Below, piece by piece: positions 1-11,200 of a DNA stretch of 64,000 nucleotides. Below the pieces are notes generated by a model that was not told the origin of the DNA, ran no database searches, and worked only from the letters and a program-made list of their open reading frames with translations. Source of the DNA: Scolanthus callimorphus (lineage: Eukaryota > Cnidaria > Anthozoa > Actiniaria > Edwardsiidae); the NCBI GenBank assembly GCA_033964015.1, contig CM066916.1:15230501-15294500 (forward strand). Direction: 5' to 3'. The position numbers were made by a program, and so were the translations under genes. Numbering within the stretch: the first letter of the stretch is position 1; every line of letters begins with the position of its first letter.

Positions 1-490
1 GTTCCAAAAAACCGTGTCGGGGATTTTGGCAATTCCATTTTTTATAAGTAATACCATAATGGCACCGAGGGAAATATTGGATTTCATTTACCCGAGACAT
101 ATTTACCCGAGGGCGCAGCCCGTGTTTAAAAAACTATGATCGCCGAGGAAATAAACCCGTACTTTGAGTGCAGCTTAGCCGTGACGTCACTATTAAAGCT
201 TCACCGACACCGAGCATGCGCGTTTCGAAAGCAGTCATCCCACATGGATGTAAGTCGAGCTTAAGGTGACTAGAGCAAACTAGATATAATATTTCTCACA
301 TAAAGTACAAAAGAAAAGAAGAACTTCTGCGAATAGTCCAACTACGACTACTCCTAGAAGGAAAGGGTTTTGTCTTCGACTTTATTCTCTCAACAAATTG
401 GAGAGGAGATAAGTTGAAGACATTACAAATGCAAGGGAAATTTAGTAGACAAAAAAGTCCTTTGTCGGAGAAATTGCTTTTATCTACTAA
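1..490. other. Non-coding left edge, repeat-derived
   Basis: No gene is visible. The stretch from about 340 to 490 resembles 11,560-11,700: both hold a run reading into 'gagaggagataagttgaag' followed by the motif 'gcaagggaaattTAGTAG'. The left edge is therefore probably part of the same repeat environment as the tandem array. A short open frame on the minus strand (296-502) overlaps a transposon end and is not credible. Confidence 0.5.
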
Positions 491-1012
491 GGGACGTGTC
501 ATTATTTACCGGGGGGAGGGCTCCCACTTTTTTCAAAAAAGACTAAAAATTAAGACCCTCCCCTTGAACATAATAAAATAAACGTGACCCTCCCCCAGTC
601 CTAGTTAAAAAAATTGGGACCCTCCCCCATGTCATATATATGTTCTAAAAAACCTGTCAGATAGTCTATTGTCCGAGTGAAGCAATGTCTCTTTCATTTT
701 TTAATAGCAGAAATACTTTTTTCTTACTTCTGTCAAAGCTATATTTTCTATCGCCTCGATTATTTACGTGAGGTTTTTGGGTAATACATAGTAAAAATGC
801 AGTGATCCTCCCTCTATAAGTACAATGATTAACGATCCCATCACCTCTCCCGTCCCCTATTTGAAGACATTTTACAGAAAAGGGGGGTTGTATATCTTTT
901 GTTGCGCGCGAAGCGCGCGCCCGAATTTTGATAACTATAGGTTAACTATAGGTTAGATGAAAGCTTCTAGGTACTTATGGGCTCCTGAGCCAACAAGGTT
1001 ATATTATTCATG
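491..1012 (+). mobile_element. PIF/Harbinger-like element H1a, right end missing
   Basis: It starts with the H1 terminus GGGACGTGTCATTATTTA, preceded by TAA (488-490), and runs through the CCCTCCCC-rich subterminal part and the GCGCGCGAAGCGCGC internal motif. After 'tattattcatg' (about 1,012) it stops matching the full copies and no right terminus follows, so this copy is truncated. It codes for nothing and is non-autonomous. The family call rests on the 5'-GGG end and the TAA duplication seen at the complete copies. Confidence 0.7.
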
Positions 1013-1144
1013 ATAAAGGATTCTTTCGTCTACTAAATTTCCCTTGCATTTAATATATAGATTTAGCCACTGGCTAAAAGCGGAGCTCCTCGTTATATTT
1101 TTTTCTGTGTGAATGAAAGGGATTCCCATGTGTACATGGTTTAC

Positions 1145-1905
1145 ATGGTTGCTTTAGAGTCTTCCCTTCACGAGATATTAATTTTTCAAGCATAGATGAC
1201 GTCATCGATGACGTCACATCACGTGACCACCTCATTTCGCTCATCTGGTGACCTAGACTACAGTACCAAAGTTTGGTTGTTTTAGAGTCTTCCCTTCACG
1301 AGATAATGATTTTTCAAGCATAGATGACGTCATCGATGACGTCATATCACGTGACCTCCTCATTTCGCTCATCTGGTGGCCTAGACTACACTACCCAAGC
1401 TTGGTTGTTTTAGAGTCTTCCCTTCACGAGATATTGATTTTTCAAGCATAGATGACGTCATCGATGACGTCACATCACGTGACCACTTCATTTCGCTCAT
1501 CTGGTGGCCTGGACTACACTACCCAAGTTTTGTTGTCTTAGAGAGTCTTCCCTTCACGAGATATTGATTTTTCAAGCATAGATGACGTCATCGATGACGT
1601 CATATCACGTGACCGCCTCATTTTGCTTATCTGGTGGCCTAGACTACACTACCCAAGTTTTGTTGTCTTAGAGTCTTTCCTTCACGAGATATTGATTTTT
1701 CAAGCATAGATGACGTCATCGATGACGTCACATCACGTGACCGCTTCATTTCGCTAATCTGGTGGCCTAGACTACACTACCCAAGTTTGGTTGTTTTAGA
1801 GTCTTCCCTTCACGAGATATTCATTTTTCAATCACTGATGACGTCATCGATGACGTCACATCACGTGTCCGGGTTACACCACCCCCCTTGTGGCATAGAC
1901 AAAAT
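1145..1905 (+). repeat. 128-bp tandem array with paired CRE sites
   Basis: About six units repeat every 128 bp (for example the same motif at 1,273, 1,401 and 1,529). Each has a palindromic core in which two TGACGTCA octamers flank ATCGAT, followed within a few bases by a CACGTG E-box. TGACGTCA is the consensus cAMP-response element bound by CREB/ATF proteins, and CACGTG is bound by bHLH-Zip factors. Whether they act here is not shown. The unit is the same one found inverted at 32,135-34,500. Confidence 0.9.
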
Positions 1906-1985
1906 ATCCCAAGTATGGTTGTCTTAGCATGTACCCTTGAGGAGATATGATTTTTTCTTTGTATACCACAGGGTTCCCATGTGTA

Positions 1986-2031
1986 CACGGACGGACGGAC
2001 GACGGACGGACGGACGGACGGACGGACGGCG
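1986..2031 (+). repeat. (CGGA)n microsatellite
   Basis: An almost uninterrupted run of CGGA tetranucleotides with one short break lies near the 3' end of X1. The inverted X2 copy has the complementary CCGT run at about 31,970-32,020, so it is part of the element rather than a chance microsatellite. Confidence 0.9.
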
Positions 2032-2267
2032 TACGCTATAGGTTTAATACCAGAAAAATAAAGAAAAAATCATATCTCCCGAAGGGTAGCGTCTTTAGAA
2101 GCCAAACTTGGACAAAGTTTCAAAGACCATAAGAGGAACTCTACACCAAGGTCACATGCCCTTACGTCATCAATGACGTCATCAAAATGATCAATAATGC
2201 CCGTGACGTTCAAAAATCAACTCGATAGTATACTATACGTTTTTTCCTTAGGTATGGTGCTCCGCTT

Positions 2268-2288
2268 GCGCGGGCCTTCGGCCCGCGC
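2268..2288 (+). other. 3'-terminal hairpin of X1
   Basis: GCGCGGGCC, loop TTC, GGCCCGCGC forms a perfect 9-bp stem. It ends twelve bases before the element boundary, a spacing like the 3' hairpin of Helitron-type elements. The same hairpin is at 31,710-31,730 in X2. Confidence 0.75.
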
Positions 2289-2891
2289 AGGAGCTCCGCT
2301 ATAATGGGGAATTTGGCTGGTAAATGTCCTTCGGAGAAAAAAAGAAACCGAGGCGATCTAAGCCCATGAAAATATATTGTCAAAGATTGAACGTAAAAAG
2401 TATTCACCGTGCGTCAACTCTCGAAGCTCGAACTGATGCGTTGGAAAGGCAACTCACTAACTAAAAAAATCTGCATTTAATGAAACCAATGAAATAAAGT
2501 TGGCAAGTTTGAGGTTAAAAAATAAGCTTTAAAATGAGGTCACTTGTCAAGATACGACAATTTAAGCGAAAGCTACCACCACTATATTTTAAGGTGTTCC
2601 GAAACATAATCCTTCCGGCCTATACTTTATGGACGTCGTTGCCTTGCTATATGGCAGTCATCTTTCATTAATTTTTTTTATTCCATATTTATTTATTTAT
2701 TTAGCCTTGCCCTAGGGTCGGAAAATCTTCACAGAGCGAGGTTTTCGACAAATCTTTCGTTAAGCTTTTAGTTTATCCTCTACTTTCTATAGTTTGTTTG
2801 CTTTAGTTGATACAAATATGTAAGTATTGCTTTTGTTTGGCTTTTTAACACATTTTTTATACCTGCCACAATTTATTTTTCAATTGCTTAC

Positions 2892-3200
2892 CTCCAGGCT
2901 ATAATGAGTGGTGGTAAAATTGTCAACCAGCGAAGCGTTAGGGCTGAACATATAAGTAGATAATAAATCACATTTCAATCCTGCTCCTCCATTTGCTATG
3001 TTAAAAGACAAGCATTCTCTTTCCCTCGTGCAGAACATAGAACACATCATTGCATCCTTAACGACGAAAGACGCAAAACTTGGTGCCACCAAATCTTTGT
3101 TTCCTTGTTTGATAAAAGTTTCGGAAACTTTTGGTAATTCGTCGGCAGAAATATGTAAAAGTAAATGTGAAAGACAGTAGGCTGTTAAGAATAAAGCCAT
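2892..3200 (-). CDS. Secreted PAN/apple-domain exon 1 (gene continues left)
   Basis: Reading on the minus strand, ATG at 3,200 opens a signal peptide (hydrophobic LLLHISA, probable cleavage before DELPK). A PAN/apple-like module follows, with the cysteine pattern CxxxC-x5-C and a later LKCDLL. It ends at CTGGAG|gtaagc, a good splice donor, in phase 0; the 103 codons contain no stop. Two N-glycosylation sequons are present, consistent with a secreted or surface protein. The matching linker and fibrinogen-like exons would lie left of base 1. It is one residue shorter than the unit B copy (FLTAY against FLTTAY). PAN domains bind protein or carbohydrate; the ligand here is unknown. Confidence 0.7.
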
Positions 3201-4660
3201 TCGATCAAAATTCAGGAAAAAACTACGATAGCAGGTGTTTTTTTTATGAACTGAGGCAAAATCTAACTTTAGGTTGTTTTATGTTCAGAAATTTTTAGCA
3301 GCTGAAATTAAATTAAATTTGGTGCCACGAAACTCATGAATAACGAATGACAAAAATGTCTTTGCACTGTGAATCACATTTCAAAGCTTGATTTCGACCC
3401 AAGGAGGGAAGACGGGGGACAAGGCTCTGACATGCGGTTCTCCAGCAAAATCAACACAACCAGACACAACGCACGACTAAAAGCCTTGTGAAACGTGTTG
3501 TTGATATTTCGAGACGAAAGTACGGAACTCGAAATCGGAGAAACTTCTTAAATTAACTACTAGCTACTAATTGGCACAGTATAACGAAAGCTAGCCGCGA
3601 GCTTTTGTTATAGTAATATTTCAGATTTTACATCCCGCGCTCTTTTATTATACGCAAACGGATATATCGCCATCTTTTATTTTATTTTGTTGGTGCTATT
3701 GAAGTTTCGCGGTGTTTTTTTTTAAATAAAAGTTTTCGGAGTTTGTCATTTAGAATTCATGTCAGTGTCAAGCAGTGGGTAGCTATTTTAAGAATAATGT
3801 TTGTAAAGCCATGAATAAATAAATAAGATCATATGAAATGAGACAAGTCTAATCTACTCGATGTTTTGTATACCACTTGAGCTTTAGTTGGCGCAGGTTG
3901 AGCTGATATTAAATTTGTGCAATTAAAACAACAAAAGATGCAAAACAGTGTGCTGCTTGTATTTACATTAGTATACTATACAACATTAGTATTTCTACAA
4001 AATCAAAGAGACCGAGATTTTCAAAGGAAAGTAGAAAAATCAGTGGTTGTTACTTTATCCTCCCAATTCTCGTACCAAAAGCTCCCCGACTCGTCTGGTT
4101 CGCAGAGGAGGCTCTGGGGACATCCATTTGAGAGTCGTCGCTGATTGGCTGATTTTGAGCTTTGGAGCATGCGCTGAAAGCTTTTCTCAGCGGCTCTGTA
4201 TTAAATCTCGCGCATGCGTCAGTGGCTGTCACCAGAGCCTCCCCCGCGAGGTTGAGCCGGGGAGCTCTGGGTTCGAGAATGTGTCCTCCCCCGCCATTGT
4301 CATATCCAGTACTCCCCGCCTCGTCACCTCGCGGGTTAGGCCCTGGTGGTAGTCATTTGAAGGCCTTTCGCTGATTGACTGATTTGTTTCTCTCAAAGCA
4401 TGCGGTAAATGGCTGTCACAGCTTCTCCCACAATGTGTGGTGAGCCGGGGAGGCCTTGGCACGAGAATGAACAAATGTGGGGCGCCTCGACTGTGCTCCG
4501 TGTGTCAGTCTGTAGTCATGCATCCCCATTCCCCACCGGCGGACCAAGATCTGCTGCTACAAGATTTTTCAATTACGTGTAGAACTAACGTCCAGCAAAG
4601 TGCACAAGTATGTTTTTCCCAATAAGTATAGGATACCGAACTGGAGAGCAACTCTCCGGG
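3201..4660. other. Intergenic spacer between tandem paralogues
   Basis: This lies between exon 1 of one gene copy and the stop codon of the next. It should hold the promoter of the left-hand gene and the 3'UTR of gene 1. Similarity to unit B (16,433-17,947) is patchy, and unit B has an extra retrotransposon fragment here. About 4,050-4,480 holds GC-rich repeat pieces also seen at 17,560-17,770 ('tcgtacccagtactccccg'-like). No convincing polyadenylation signal or TATA box was assigned. Confidence 0.45.
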
Positions 4661-5265
4661 TCAATGGCATTTCAACTTTCCAAGCGTGTGAAACCCTTCT
4701 TCTCCTGAGTCATCGGTGTCACCAAAACGTAACTGGATAACTGGAAGGTGATCCTTGCTGGTCAGCAGTCCATCGTCCTCACGCAATGTGTAATCGTTCA
4801 TCTCGCAGTTACACTTTAACCCGTCAGCGCAACTGTTAGTTACTCTGCATCCGCACTTGTTGCTCCCGATTGGTGCGCCGCCCCATGACGTCATTTCATT
4901 TCCATCACGTGATACCCACCAACCGAGCCACCGATTGTCAGGACTATAAAACAAAGTGGAATGAAGGCACTCATACTTAATGAATTGTTCACAGTAACTC
5001 GATGCACTTGTCAGAATTTTCAGTTGCGCGACGCTAGCGCCTGAGTACGTGACGTCACGGGAGTAGCTGCCAGGGCTTCCGTAACCCTTGACGCGGGTAC
5101 GCGTTTCGGTGTCATGACTGATAATTGTCACGCCAATCCCGTCACGCTCGGTCATGTCACAGTAGGCTGTGAATGAGGACTCTCCTCCTTCACCATCTGG
5201 GTCTATGACGTAGTTACCACTGGGTGCTGATGGCAAGGCGGCCTTGATGTCACGACATGTTGGTT
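4661..5265 (-). CDS. Gene 1 exon 3: contactin-associated-like fibrinogen domain
   Basis: The acceptor is ttttttatgcag|AACC at 5,266; the stop is at 4,661-4,663. The 201-residue segment opens with PTCRDIKAAL, then NYVIDPDGEGG and YCDMT (fibrinogen-like fold), and later WWVSRDGNEMTSWGGAP, a cysteine-rich stretch ending KCNC, LPVIQLRFGDT and HTLGKLKC. The last motifs are characteristic of the fibrinogen-like domain of contactin-associated proteins (CNTNAP/neurexin IV). The EGF and laminin-G domains of true CNTNAPs are absent, so this is a short secreted relative. It differs from the unit B paralogue at about 36 of 201 residues, about 30 of them in the C-terminal half. Confidence 0.85.
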
Positions 5266-8200
5266 CTGCATAAAAAAAGCTCATTATCAAATGCATGTCA
5301 ATCAATCGCTGTTGTTTCTGTCAAATAACCATTGGTAAATGAAAAGCCGGTATGTGCTTCATCGCTGAATGTCACAATAGCCGCCTTATTTGAATATGAA
5401 TGGTCCTTTTGTTTGATTATGCCTCGTTCTATTAGAAGACGACTATATGGCATTCAGCGATGAAGTAGATACCGAAAAGCCAGCGGCACGTTTTGCTCGG
5501 AGATATTAGCTATAAAAAAGAATTCGAGGATAAGTAAAGTTGTGTATGTATGTATGTATGTATGTAGGTAAGGGGAATTAGAATAGCTTCAATCCCTGGA
5601 AATTTGCGTCAAACGTTTACTGTTCTCGTGCGTGAATAAAGTTTGTCCGACCAAAGAGCTCATATTATATGGGCTCTTTGTCCGACGAGTTCTTGTCAAA
5701 TACAGATCTACGATGCCTTCATAATACGGTAATATGGCTTTGACAGTGAGTTTTTTTGTTGCATTGTTTAATAGCACACATATTTTACCATAATTTTTGC
5801 ATTTGTGTCGAGGTCCTCGTTTCTGGTCAAGGCGTACGCATCTTTTGTCCTCCTGCGAGCATTGTGCAGTTAAACAGGGATCCTGGTGAAATAATAATTT
5901 GCCTAAGGTCTGGCTTCCATATAGTCTTTTCTGTCGTATCTGTCGCATCAGTCGACCATGAAACAAATGGAAATTGGAACTATTCTGTTGTTTCACGGCT
6001 GACTGATACGACAGTATGGAAACCAAGGCTGGTTTCCATATAGTCGTATCTGTCGTATCTGTCGTATCTGTCGTATCCGTGAAACAAAAGAATAATTCCA
6101 ATTTTCATTGTTTCACGGTCGGCTGATAACAGGGTCTGGATGGGGGGGTCCGCATGTCGGTAGTCAGTTAAAATTTCAGTAATTTGTCGGTAGTCAGTTA
6201 AAATTTCGGCAATTTGTCGGTAGTCAGTTAAAATTTTCGGTAGTCGGTAAATTTCAGTTAATAATTAAAAAGTAGTTACATTTAAAATTAAAAACCTTGT
6301 TAGTTACTCTCAGGTTTTACGATTGGAGTCTCTTTTAAGATATTTTGCATTTTTCTGAGTAGTAAGCGCTGCAAATCAGTAAATAGTCATTTTCGTGCGA
6401 TCTGATTGGTTCCTGAATTAAGTAGTAGGGTTGGGTGCAGAGGATTTTGGGTAATACAAGGTCAAAATGCAGTGATCCTGCCTCTATAAGTACAATGATT
6501 AACGTCATCCCCCCTCAGAGCAGTTAAACGTTTTCGTGATCCCCCCGCTCCCTATTTGACCTAGTAGAAGCAAGAGTTAATAAATAAGAGTGAACAACTC
6601 CGATACAGTAATCGTGAGACATCCTTTGTACAAACCTAGTTATTTTTAGAACTGTTTTTCTCGCTGAATTATACTGCATGCTATTGGTTTTGTAGCCAAT
6701 CAAATTCATTTCATCAGTAGCTCATTAAAACTTCGGTATTTACAACCGCTCAACCGATACGCACTCTCTTACAAGACTATTCTTTAATTGGGCCTTTGTT
6801 TTCTGCCTTTGTTGTTCTCCGTGCGTGACCTTAGGGATATATAAAGAAGACTAAGTACCAATCTAGAAATAACTAGGTCTGTCTCAAGGTTCTCTCACGC
6901 CCTATTATCATGATGTACACTCTTATGTACTCTTATGTACTCTTGGTAGAAGACAATTTACAGATAGAGGGGATCGCATATTTCTTTCGTTGCGCGCGAA
7001 GCGCGCCCGAATTTTGATAAACGCATTTCATCAAGCCTCAGAGAAAGTGTAGATGAACATTCCTTCTTTTTATGTATAGTAAACAAATCCTGTAGGTTTT
7101 GAAGCGCGGCTGAAATGACGAAATTCTATGGCTGTAACGTCGAACTCACGCTTACTTTTCTTTCGAACATAGTGACTGCCCGCCAGGCCTATCACTGAAG
7201 GGCATTTTTGGTAGAGTTTGTTTTTCCTCGCCACGATACACTTGCTCTTGTAAACGGTGCAAAGGTAGTGTCTTCGTTGCGCGAGTTGCCAAATACTATA
7301 CTACCATTTGCTTTCAACCCTGAAGCTTGACGAGTTTTTCGCGTAGGTTTACGTTTCTAACCTGCACGTTTTGTCGAGAAATTGTCACGTTTCTCGCTCG
7401 CTGTTTGGCTGCTGTTTTGACCGTTATTTTAAGCCAATCAGCAAGCGAGAAACGTGTCTACTTCTCGACAAAACGCGAAAAAAACGTCAAGCTTCAGGGT
7501 TGAACGAAAATGGTAGTATTGGCGCGCCGAAATTTTTATTATGTATTGAGTGAAGTGAAGTAGAAAAATGCAAATGATGGAAAAGTTGTTGGAATAACTA
7601 CTTAGAAAATTTCTTGTGGTCCCCCCTTTCAGGGCTTCAGGTTTCGCTCGCCGCAAAAATGAAGTGATCCCCCCCAAAGTCCTCTGCCCCCCCCCCCTCC
7701 CCAGGCGATAAATAATGACCGGCCCCTACACGGGAGCCGTAACAATAAAACCCGGGCCGTTGCAAACCTCCAAAAACTGGGGAGCACGGTAATAAAAACC
7801 AAGGAAGCTTGTAGGTAAAGTTTAAAAAACTCTTTTGCGCGCGAAGCGCGCCGAAAATTTACGGCCTGTCCACACTAACTCCTTTTAAAAGGATCTCCCG
7901 TCCACACGAAGGTTTACAAACTTATACGGATTCGCAGCGTGTTTACAAACTTATACGGATTCGCAGCGTGTTAGTGTGGACGGGAGATTCGGAAAATTTA
8001 GCTACACAAAAAGCGATTAGTTTCTATTTGCGATGACGTGTACAAGGACAGCCTCAAATTAAGTGGTACTAGTTGACATCATCGTTTTCATTTTTATCCA
8101 GATTCTAAAACGATATGTAGGTATGCGGATTAGTTTTATTCACTTTCGAGAGCGTTTTCAAACTTATACGGATTCGATGAAAACGATCAGCGTGTTAGTG

Positions 8201-11200
8201 TGGACGGAAGGCCTGAACGTATCAAAAAGATTCAAACGAAAACGCGTAAGTGTGGACGGGGTCATGTGAAGTTGCCCGTTTATAATACGGGCAAATCATC
8301 AATTGTCGGTAGTCAGTAAACATTTTTTTGTCGGTAGTCAGTAACTTTTTCCCCGTTTTGTCGGTAGTCGGTTATTTTTTAGGCCGTTTGTCGCTAGTCG
8401 GTTAACCCCATCCAGACCCTGTGATAAGACAGATACGACAGATACGATTATGTCGCAGAGATACGTTCCCCGACTCCGTGGTAAAAACAAACGGTTGTGA
8501 CGTTTTGCTCCCGTCTAGGGGTGGGCCAGACATTTTCGCAGACTAGAAGGACAAGTGGTGAGAGCCTGAGACAATGTCTGGCCCACCCCTAGACGGGAGA
8601 AAAACGTCACAACCGTTTGTTTTTACCACGGAGTCGGGGAACGTACCTGCCTTCGATTTCAGGCCAATCGACGAGGCTGAAAAGATTTGCATTTATATCA
8701 TTCAGAGAGGGTTGTTATCAACAAAAAAGGTAAACAAGAAAGCTGAATAGTTGTACTTTTATTCTGTGTGGTTTGTTTGAGCAATCGACAATTATTTTCT
8801 GGAAAAAAATCGAGGGAAATTTGTGGATCGCTGAGCGTTCGGAATTTTGCAGTTTGCGGCCTTCCAGAACATATAGTAAGAGTAAGAGGTGACAATAAAT
8901 TGGTTAAAACTCGCTTAAAAGTGCATTTCTGACCAAATAAATGCTAGTAGTGGTTTATTTCGGTACTAAAGGACTAGATAAGGGCGTTTTTCAATTTTTT
9001 TTATTTTCGTAGGTTCTTTCATTTTAGCGCTCATCGAACTCATTCAAACTTCACACAGCGACAAAAGAAAACTGCAAACTATCAACTCTGGAGTTCGCTC
9101 AATGATCCTGGGGAGCCTGTGGCTAAAGTACGAAAAATCCATCAACTTCGCCGGTCTACATTTTCTTTGAAAGTGTTCGTTCAGATGAAATTTAGCCATC
9201 ATTTTGGAGGTACACTATTTCACGTTCTTCTGGAGACCAGAAATATTTAGGTTCCTCTAAAAAACCTTCAGTAAAGGCCTTCAGAATACGTGCTATCTCT
9301 ACCACTCGAAAACAGTCCCGAAATGCACGACCACAGTCACAACCACAGCGGGTCAGCGAATTCAGACACTCACGGCAAAATTTTAAAGCGAGTTTTACAG
9401 AAGAAAAACGAGTTTAATAGAAAATAAAATCTCAGGAAATATCCGGAAAGAGCAACAAATCCCCAAAACCGTCGAAAATCGAGTGGCTGTCATCTTGAAT
9501 CCGACTCCAGCCATGTCACGCGGTCACGAAAACTCCGGTGACGAGCGATGTCGCGTTTTTCTGGCGATGGGAGTGCTCGGTAAATTCCTCGCAGAAAAAA
9601 AATCTATTGATTTTGTGTCAATATATTGGCATATCTATACTATTATAATCGGGTTGTCTGCGCAAACCTTTCTGATTGGCTAAATCGCTCGCATTCACTC
9701 CGCTTAGGCCTGAAGCTGTGTCGCCAAAAGAAGTTCACAAACCTGCAGAGAAGGTGGAAATCTCGACAGTGAGCGTGTTTTGGTTGGCAAAGATTCACCC
9801 TTGGCTAAGTTCTAATTCAAGCGATTTCTTAAGCGAGGGACAAAGCTGCCATCGCCGCCATTTTGAAATCTCCCACAGAAACTAAAAAACTGGAACTCAG
9901 TTCGCAGAGCCGAAAGCACGATAGTCATTCAGACTTCAATGGTTCTGTGACAGATTCACTGTCAGGAATGTGCAGGGATAATTGTTATTCGAAAGCTTTA
10001 AGTTGAGAAAACATTTCATTCAGCTTGAACAAACGTACACTAGTTCCTTGCTTTTCTGTTCGAACGCTAAGGCGAAATGAGTGAAAAATTTACAAACGAA
10101 GGACACACACCCAACGAGAAGAAGGAAATCTCTCAAGTGAGCGTGCTTTTGTTAGAAAAATTTCACCTTTGGCTAAGTTCTAATTCAAGCGATTTTTTCT
10201 GCGAGGTACAAAGCCGCCATCGCGGCCATGTTGAAATCTCCCACATTAACTAAAAAAGAACTCATTTCCCTCAGCCGAAAGCACCATAGACATTCAAAAC
10301 TAAATGGTTGTATTACAGATTACTTACTATTATGTACAGGGACAATTTTAATTCGAAAGATTTGAGCTGAGAAAAATTGTCATTCAGGGCCACTGCCTAC
10401 AGAGCGCACGCTAAGCCATGAATCAAATTCTCTAAAATAATGATAAACTAAAAATTTCTTAGAACAATTTTACTTTACCTGTTTCTTCTCTTCCCTTACT
10501 GAAATAAAATAAGCATACAAACAATTCCGAAGTCAAATGGTTTTTCTGTGTAATAGGCTTGCGTTGTCAATTTTAGCGGGTTCTTCGGACTTAGACAGAT
10601 TTGAGAGCCGTACTGACTCACACGACACACTGCGTCATTTTCTCTACCAAAATCAGGGAGACCAGTGCAAAACATACAAAAAAGGTTCTGGGGCTCACTT
10701 CATTTATTTCAGCATGCGAAAGGGGATCTTTCTTGAAGGGAGGTCAATAGTAATGTAAATCAGCAGTTTATGGAAGGGGGAAAGTCAGGTTGAGTCTTCT
10801 AGCGTAATAATAATAAATTTTATTATTCAACTTAGACAGATCAGACAGCGTCACGAAGTGACGGGCTGTTTTCTTGTAAGATTTGTAATCGACAATGCTA
10901 CATGGTTTCATGTTCGTTTTTCTTATATGAAGTCAACAATTCTAGTAGCAATCAGATTTTCAGAGAGTTGTTGTAATTTTTAAGGTTAAAACTGCCTGAG
11001 ATATTCTACAAAACTTTTCGATAGACGTCACACGCAAAAGCCTGTTTTGTTTTATTGCGCAATATTCATATAAAAGTGATCATAGCTTCGTGGCTCGTCA
11101 GCGAGCGCGTAGGTTAAAAACAGCGCGTGTTCAGTTGCCGTTCAATTTTTTGCGAGAGCGGAGGAGTAGTACAACTTTTGTGATTTTCAACAGTTGGACA

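Larger units (their letters stand above)
1056..2300 (+). mobile_element. Helentron/HINE-like non-autonomous element X1
   Basis: The left end holds 'tagatttagccactggct' (a small hairpin) followed by AGCGGAGCTCC; the right end finishes with the inverse, GGAGCTCCGCT, twelve bases after a strong hairpin (2,268-2,288). Between them lie a 128-bp tandem array and a CGGA microsatellite. The flanks join as '...gcattta / taatgg...', matching the uninterrupted site at 15,585-15,600 with no target duplication. Subterminal inverted repeats, a central tandem array, a 3' hairpin and no duplication are features of Helentron-derived HINE/DINE elements. That class is an inference from architecture; no Rep/helicase is present. 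Other copies: 31,697-34,588 (inverted) and 58,886-59,704 (diverged). Confidence 0.6.

Noticed and set aside
1947..2132. Open frame across the CGGA microsatellite
   Set aside because: A period-4 repeat without stops creates an open frame by chance; its inverted counterpart at 31,866-32,069 is the same artefact.
3917..4374. Overlapping plus- and minus-strand frames near 4.0-4.5 kb
   Set aside because: They fall in GC-rich repeat fragments shared with 17.5-17.8 kb, are mutually overlapping and are not conserved in frame between the copies.
5589..6101. 170-codon minus-strand frame as a single protein
   Set aside because: It reads through the GTCGTATC repeat and both introns. Splice sites show that only 5,789-5,882 within it is likely coding.
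8698..8895. 65-codon minus-strand frame conserved at 21,839-22,036
   Set aside because: The surrounding non-coding sequence is equally conserved because the units are recent duplicates, and the frame has no motif or splice context.
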